Shown here: in pieces, positions 57,165-64,000 of the stretch
Position numbering within the stretch: position 1 is the stretch's first letter
Layout: each line of letters begins with the position of its first letter
Source: Rusavskia elegans
Taxonomy: Eukaryota > Ascomycota > Lecanoromycetes > Teloschistales > Teloschistaceae
Assembly (NCBI GenBank): GCA_011316305.1
Contig: SAUG01000064.1
Span: 1-64,000, forward strand
Reading direction: 5' to 3'
DNA: 64,000 bases
Made by a program: the position numbers and the translations under genes
The notes under the pieces: generated by a model
Seen by the model: only the letters and a program-made list of their open reading frames with translations
What the model was told of the DNA's origin: nothing
Databases searched by the model: none

Positions 57165-59497
57165 AATAGTGGTATTATGAATGTCGAATGCTGCTGGTTG
57201 ATTTTAACGAGACGGTCCGGTCACTGATAATGTTTGGATGTATCCGCAAACGAGGTTGATACATGATGGCCAGCAGGAGGAATCACCGGATACTGGCGGC
57301 CTTTATATCCATCGCTCTTGCCCTTTTGCTATGAGAGACCAATAGCAAAGTTACTGTCCCGCCCGTCGGTGCCATTGTCCTCGATGGGTCTGACCAAAGT
57401 GACCCCCGCTATTGCCTGCCTCGTATTGGTGCAGGCTGCGAGTGGCGTTGAAGGATGAAGGATCTTCTCAGCCGGCAGATATTAGTAGTGTCAGCCTATT
57501 AAATCACCTCAGATCACCTCAAATACCCACTCAAGGTCAAATCCACCAAAGGGCCCCCGTTTTTGGTGCGAATTTGAAGTCTGACATGTAGGATATAGTA
57601 AAAGTAAGAGGGGTACCAGTAGTAGTAGCAGACTCATAGCCGAGGCTCCGCCATACGGCGATATGCGGCAAGATCATCTGAGTAGGATATAACCTACTCC
57701 ATATCCAGTCATGATTGCACCAGTCCAGAGACTAAGGATGCAAACCACATAGCCAAAGTCCCACATCCCTCCAAGCCCTCCAATGCACCCCACGTTGTTC
57801 TTGCCAGAGTAGATATTCAGATTCGAATGGCGGATGACTGCCAGTCCCTCGTCGCGTCCGTTCTGGCTTGCCCAAGGCGGAAGAGGCAGGTACCACGGCT
57901 GCAACTGTGGGTGCAGTGAACTGTTCCCATATCAACACTGTCGTTCTACCAATCTCGAGCTCTCTCCCTATCCTCTTGTGGCTTTGATTCCCGATGTGGA
58001 TGGAAAGAAGAATCAGGCCTTGGATAAGGCGTTTGAAAACTACGAGTAGGCTAGCGGATTAAACTTTCGTGACCGCCATACTTCCATGCAAGATCCTGTA
58101 TGGTGGCGCCTGACGCGCTTGAGGGTGTATGGCGGAGAAAGGTGTATGGACAGCGAGACCCTGTACGGGAGAAGAGGCATACTGAGATGAGTAAGCGCTA
58201 AGCTTGTTCAAAGATAACTAAGACTGACTGGGTAATATCGCACGCATGTGAGCCAATCAGGAGGAGAATGGGCTGAATCTGCATGCACATGCAGGGGACT
58301 AACACCTACACGTGTTACCAGCGTGCTTATGCCTGTCAGGCTGGTGGCTCGTCGGGACTTATTGCCGTCCGAATGTTGTGGCGGTCTCTCATCCCGCCCC
58401 AAGCACACGACCAAGGAAAAGGGTGTAGCAACTTGAGGGATTTCTTTTAGCAGCAGTCCATCACGTGATGCTCACTAGGCATCTGCTCACACACTCCATG
58501 AAGTGTTGACAATGGTGATTGCAACTCAGGTGCCTGCATCCGGTTCCATGTGCTTGGTGCTGCTGGGGAAAGCGCCGCCAATACCGACAAGCTCGACACG
58601 CATGGCCAAAACGCTTGTATGGTGACAGCCGCAGCCAAGACATGCTGACCCCGACCATTGGGAAAGCTTCTTTTCGGGGGCATTCCGGGGTAGCTGGCAG
58701 CTAGTGGAAGAGAATGAAGCTGCCAACCCAGATCTGCAACTGTCGCGTGCTCTTGCATCTTCGCGAGCGTGGTGACGCAGTGGTAGAATCATCGCCTGCT
58801 GGGGATCCCAATTCAGGGGGTTGTTCCGTGCATTCCGCCCAAGCCATCAATCGTAAGCTAACAGCAGGCGAACAGGTTGGATCGAACTGGGTCCCAAGGC
58901 GATTACGTGATATTCTCTCGAGATCATAGAATTAGGTTTTACGACTCTTGTCCCAATTGGATCTGCAGCATGATTAGCGGACTGGAGTTCGGCAGTAGTG
59001 TACAAGCTAAAGCCCGACAAGATTGCCATGATGCGGAATCATTCCAAGTATCCACCAGAGATCGGTCTGGCTAGGGGTTCGTTTCTGCTTCGGGTTGGAG
59101 GCTGACATGTGCCTTGTTGCCCCCTTGTTGTGACGGTATTGTAGACATCAGGCCAAGCTTTGGATCAGTCGCAGAGTCTGCTGTAGTTGTACTCTGCCAC
59201 GAAGATCCAGACAAGACGAGAGACACGGGGTACATATCTACTAAGGATCGTTTGCGGTTGCTGATGCGGTAACAGAATTAAAGAAGCTGTCCGAGAACTG
59301 GGAATTGGGCCATGCGCTAAGCCTGGGGCCAGCCCCAGGCATCAAGCCAATGAGCAGCCGTCACATCCTTGTCATACTGTATCCAGAACGGGGGGGCGAG
59401 GATGGGGGAGTGGGGACTCGGAAGCAGAGACGGGGAGTGAACGAAGGATTCCCTTCCAATATCCCGCTCCCATAATTATCTTATCCCCTGACATGAC
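57165..59497. other. Long intergenic region
   Basis: 2.3 kb with no supported gene. It holds a perfect 20-base hairpin (gcctggggccagccccaggc, 59,321-59,340) of unknown meaning. Confidence 0.35.
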
Positions 59498-61016
59498 TCA
59501 CCTCCCCTTAACCAACGGTTTCAGCCCCATTGTGAAAACAGGACTCTGCTTCAACCGCTCCCAATCATGTACCATCAGCGAGTTCTCCCCTGACGAAATG
59601 ACCGCCTCTTTCCCACGCTCCTGCGCCTCCTTTTCGTGGGCTTCGAGGGCATCGGTCATCGTTTTGCCATCTTGACAATGCGCATTCAGAGACCGGCAGA
59701 GGTATGCGGCATCCAGAATGGCATTGTTGAGTCCTTGGCCACGATCTACATTCCCAGTCAGACGATAGTCCTCGTGCAAGGACGTAGCTTGGTGAGAGAC
59801 TTACGATAAGTCATCGGATGCGCTGCATCTCCCGCCAACGTCACCCTCCCGTTCCGATTATCCCATGCCTCAGTGCGCCACTCCGCCAGCCGACCACACC
59901 AGATAGTTGCCGTCGGAGCAATCTCCAAGTAAGCGGAACGGAACGGCTCTGCCAGCTTCTCCGCGTGAAAAATCCACTTCTCTCTGGTTTCTTCGGGTCC
60001 CGCAGGAGTTGGGCTGTCTTTGTCGGGCCAGGTCAAGCTGTACATCCATTGCCAGGTTTCAGGCTTGTCAGGGTCTGGCAGATCATGGACTGCACATATC
60101 CTTGTCAGCGGTTCCAACAACATAGCTTGAGCGAAGACGCTTACTGGCCATGAACGCACAGGGGCCTTCAGGGTGGTAAGCGACGAAGTACAGGTCATTA
60201 ATATCTCTGATCTTGCCGGAGATGTCCGCTGGCAACCTTTCGAGAGCACCGCAACCGAACACGGCCAAGGCTTGTAGCGCCGCTTTCTCTCTGCCTAGGA
60301 GGAATTCTCGCACCCGAGAATTGGCTCCATCGGCCCCTACTAAGAGATTGCCTGCCGCAGTGGTATTATCCTCGAAGTGCACCGTGACGGTACCACCGTT
60401 GCTAGAGCATTCGATATCACGAAGTCGTTTGCCGTACTGCGAAAGAAAGCATATAGATAAATTCGGACGAAGACGGACGAAAAGCGCTTCGTCGCACCTG
60501 GATGTCCAAGCCCTCAGCAATCAGTGCTTTGAATTTCGATCGATTCAGTCGCATAGCATTCGGCGTGGGAATCTTCATCAGCATTTCGCCCCTTTGTCCG
60601 TTCATCATTGGAAAGACATCCTGGTCGCTGAGGCCCCGAATTGGATCCATTAGGACAGATGTGATCCTACTACTGATGTCTTCGCCGACACATTCATCGA
60701 ATTGGGGCTTTGCATGGTAGATGCCGAAGTTCCAGTCGCGGCTGCGCTCGTTGAGGCGATTCTTGCGTTCAAAGAGAGTGCATTTGATGTTGAGCTATTG
60801 TAGCCGAGATGTCAGACACACAGATAAGCAAGTCAGAAGTATAGCTACCGATTTGCATCTTTGGGCAATGATACACCCACCGAACCTACAAGTCATGTCT
60901 GAGCTTAGATTTCATGAATGTGGACGTACTCCAAGCTCACCTGCTCCTACCACGAGGACGTGGAAAACGTTGTCTTTGTGAGACTGGTCCTTGCTTGTCA
61001 TCAGGCCATGAAGCAT
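59498..61016 (-). CDS. FAD-dependent monooxygenase (salicylate hydroxylase-like)
   Basis: Group A flavoprotein monooxygenase, about 415 aa in six inferred exons: 60,941-61,016, about 60,849-60,898, 60,498-60,794, 60,145-60,436, 59,805-60,089 and 59,498-59,745. Motifs in order: an N-terminal FAD-binding beta strand (VLVVGAG), GGCIIAQRC and TLFER, the DG motif in LLVGADGANSRVREF, and the GD motif in VTLAGDAAHPM followed by RGQGLNNAI. Substrate unknown. The first intron is uncertain: the natural acceptor at 60,886 puts GGCIIAQ out of frame by one, and the in-frame acceptor (60,899) inserts extra residues in the GxGxxG loop. Either the second exon is misread or the gene carries a frameshift. It is 11 kb from the cluster and probably unrelated. 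Confidence 0.68.
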
Positions 61017-64000
61017 TTGAAGCCTGGGAATCTCAGTGGTGGTGGCTGAGTATGGTTTGGGCGTGTATGACGAGCGCCTCAATAGAAAGTGGGAAAGAAG
61101 CTCTCCCATTGGACTGCTGAAGCGGGTGAAGGATCCTGTTCAGGCGTCCAGCTCCAGTAAGTTGCACACCCGCGATATGCATGTTCTAGCGGATCAGGCC
61201 AATGAAAGTAGTGAATGCAATTGGCACCCACTCGTCCCTGCATGATGGCTCTTTGCTGGTTGGATGTGCCTTTGTCGGGCGGCTTTTGTATTTTGTAGTG
61301 GGTGTGATGACTCTTGAACTTGAAGTGTGTTGCTTAATTGATTATTTGACGTTTTTGCCAGCCCAAACAAATATCTGTCGGTATCAATGATCTTAACCAT
61401 CAATGAGCTTTCCAGATGAAGAGTGTTAAATTGATCTTAGCGACACCCAGTCTCTGGAAGCGAATTCTGATCGACAAGTCGCCCCATCGCGTAGATTATC
61501 AAGTCTAGCGTTTAGTACGATCTTGAAAGCTGGCAATCGACGAAATCTCGGATTAGAAGATGGCATGGCCGTGGAGATTCGCCTCCGACAGTAATTGGTG
61601 ATTGCGTTGCAGGTAGTGGATACGGGAACAAAGAGAAATACAGTCAACTGGAATCAAAACTAGGCTTCGAAAGACCTACGTACAAAGATCCTATCGTTAA
61701 GTGCAACCGTTGAGCAGACAACAGTCGGGCCAGCGTAGGGTGCCCTATTGGATGCAAGAAAAGGATATGACACGGTGCACGCCCAAGTGGGTAACCTGAC
61801 CACTAGCAATGGAAGATTCCTGCGCATCGACTCAAATTTTGGTATTGATTGATCTGATGGCCCATTCGGTCCCTTTCCATGCACATATCATTTCCAAATA
61901 GGTGTTCGAAGACATCATCTACCATAAGAGCGAAGAAGAGGTGATCAACTTCCTCGCCGTTGATCTTGCGGGTCGAATAGAGCTCAGCTCGGATGTCTTC
62001 CTGCTTCATATCAGTCTCCCAAAAATATGGATGAAGCTGATAACCGAAGTAGCGCTCATATCCGCGGTCATGCCAACAGAGGTATCTGGAGCGGTGCGAA
62101 CAATTGGGAGGTTCTCGCAGACATTGAAATTTACGCTTGGTCTTGTATGGGCGCAGCCAGCAACGATGAGGATGATGTTCGACTGCTGAGATGAACTTCG
62201 TTCGTCATATCATCATACGTGTGGGGTTCCCTCAAGGACGCGAACAACCCTCTGATCCAACGAGAGTCGAGCGGTTCGCAGCACCCGTCGACGATGTACA
62301 GGGCGAGGTATAAGGGATTCTGAGGTGTGGCTCGTTCGCCATTGTGAAGCTCGAGCAGGTTCATGCCGATCAAGACCAACTTCACATCCAGAGACGACGT
62401 CGGAAGCCCAGCATGAATCCTTAAAGATTTGGGACCACACGTTGGCGTGCTTTTCCTTTACTTAGCATTCGTCATCCATTTGGTATCTTTCGATACTTCC
62501 TGCAGCTTGGCTCACATCGAAATTCGACAAGAGTCAAGACACTTCGTCGTAAATCTCTTGCGGCATGTTGCCAATGCCTTGGGCTTTCGACTGGCAGACT
62601 TGGTTCTTCGGACAATGTGATCAACTAATTGTCGGATAATAGAAGCGCAGCAAAGGGTGGAGGTGTATTGATGCTCTCAGAATTTCTGGACAAAGCAGTC
62701 TTTCCCATGAATGGTACGGGAACTAAAGGTCCCTTGGAGGCTTTTATCAGATTGCGTAAGCCTACCTGACGAGTTGCAGACCTACCGTCAAACGAAAGAG
62801 TCATTTGAACGCGAGCAATCAACACCAGGTCGAGCTTTGCCACCCTGTCACAAGCTGCTCTACATGTATTGTTTTGAATGCGGCCACCGTATTCCACTCG
62901 ACCGGCATGATTGTGGCAAACTGGTATGTCCGACCTTATTGCTCCTCGCAAACGTGCACGCCAAAGCCCTGGGTCTGAGAATCTTGTGATCCGCCGTGAT
63001 TATAATTTTTGCGGCTCTTGCCATCGCCGCAGGCCGTAAGCCAAATTCATTGGGCCGATATCCCCTTGCTTGCCGACCGACGAGACTCAAGCCCTTTCAT
63101 ATTGCTATAGCAGCACAACTGTCGAGCAACGATCGACCAGCACAGTCGACGAAAACAATCGGGCGTCTTGTTTGGAGCGCGAGGCAGCCGGCAGCTTTCC
63201 GGTAGGAGGGTGTGGGTTTTTGTGTGGACCCTATGGTTCTGGTATCTGAGTCAACGTCAGCTGCCGTGTAGTGACACCCTCGAAGAGCTGAAAAGCGGTC
63301 GGGGCTTACGGTCGAATACAGAATAGGGAGGGCCCTCGGAGAGTCCCTCCCTCTGAATTAAGAGGCCAACTCAGCTTCGTATAGGTACATGATTGAGTCT
63401 CGACATGAGAGCGAGCAAGAGCGGTTCTTGGGTCGTTCGATTGATCGTGGTGCAGAACGCAGAGGGCGCGATGTTTACAGCCGCATGAGTCATCGATGAG
63501 TCAGCACGGGACAACCGCGGCCGTGGCGGTAAGATTGGTGACGTCACGCTCACCCTTTGCCTCATCAACCCTCTGGAATCACTGAGTATCGTTTAGTCTT
63601 TGATGATCAGATGTCCCGGACGGGACCGTTGTAAGATATCTTACCAGAGCTTCGATTCTCCCATGTTTGTGTCACTTTGCACGGAGAATCCTGTTGTTTG
63701 AGCGATATAGCGAAGATAGCAATTTCAGGGTTGTGATTACAACAGATTACAACAAGAAAAAGTCGCGGAAATGGATGGGAGGAGATCATGGAATGAGGCT
63801 GACGAAACGTCAGTCGGTTGACGTATACCATCTAAATGCACGGGATGATAACAGGGCCCTCGGAAACCAGTCCTTGAAGCATCCACCAGCGACGGTCACG
63901 CCTATGTCTGTGGTGCAAGAAGGCGGTAGGGGTAAGATCTGGACATACAGGATGATACAGTATCACTGAATCCTATCATCAGGCAAGAACAGGGAAGATA
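61017..64000. other. Gene-poor right end with a possible coding relic
   Basis: Around 61,803-62,385 the minus strand has coding-like pieces in different frames (WIRGLFASLREPHTYDDMTN, then RGYERYFGYQLHPYFWETD and GEEVDHLFFALMVDDVFEHL). They suggest exons or a decayed gene of unknown family. A GC-rich hairpin (agggaggg ... ccctccct) lies at about 63,330-63,357. No other gene is supported up to the window end. Confidence 0.35.

Noticed and set aside
1..64000. tRNA, rRNA or CRISPR arrays
   Set aside because: No cloverleaf, rRNA-like or regularly spaced direct-repeat pattern was seen; the repeats present are LTRs and small tandem repeats.

Overview
The window looks like nuclear DNA of a filamentous ascomycete (Pezizomycotina). 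Genes are split by 36-164 nt GT-AG introns, and many families are typically fungal: a Zn2Cys6 regulator, a PKS-NRPS, a trans-acting enoyl reductase, a lipocalin-like Diels-Alderase and fungal P450s. The first 14.4 kb carries the footprint of repeat-induced point mutation (RIP): almost no CpA/TpG, a great excess of TpA, and C surviving mainly in CpG.

Region 1 (1-14,440) is an AT-rich, RIP-mutated stack of nested transposons. A Ty3/gypsy element (2,401-11,975, minus strand, target duplication TCTAA) holds a second, chromodomain-type Ty3/gypsy remnant (6,507-9,494, 410-bp LTRs, target duplication GTATT). The outer element itself appears to sit inside an older element bounded by an inverted repeat (about 2,222 and 12,371).

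Region 2 (about 15.1-48.6 kb) is a secondary-metabolite cluster of the cytochalasan type. In order: AflR-like regulator (+), CcsE-type alpha/beta hydrolase (-), SDR (+), small conserved fungal protein (-), two P450s (+,+), BBE-like FAD oxidase (+), MFS exporter (-), Diels-Alderase (-), trans-ER (+), PKS-NRPS (+) and LovD-like transesterase (+). In described cytochalasan pathways the PKS-NRPS with its trans-ER makes an aminoacyl-polyketide aldehyde, the hydrolase is needed for pyrrolinone formation, the Diels-Alderase closes the isoindolone/macrocycle, and P450s, BBE oxidase, SDR and acyltransferase tailor it. No Baeyer-Villiger monooxygenase was seen, which argues for an aspochalasin- or pyrichalasin-like product rather than a cytochalasin E-like one (inference).

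The main discovery is that the PKS-NRPS is broken. The end of the condensation domain and the start of the adenylation domain are missing and the reading frame shifts at about 43,640, so the protein stops after the C domain while the A-T-R part lies in another frame. The other core and tailoring genes look open, so this would be a recently silenced cluster, unless it is an assembly error.

Region 3 (48.6-64 kb) is gene-poor flank: a frameshifted glycerate kinase relic, a truncated membrane-protein relic, two small secreted proteins, a secreted alpha-carbonic anhydrase, a multi-exon FAD monooxygenase and long stretches with nothing recognisable.
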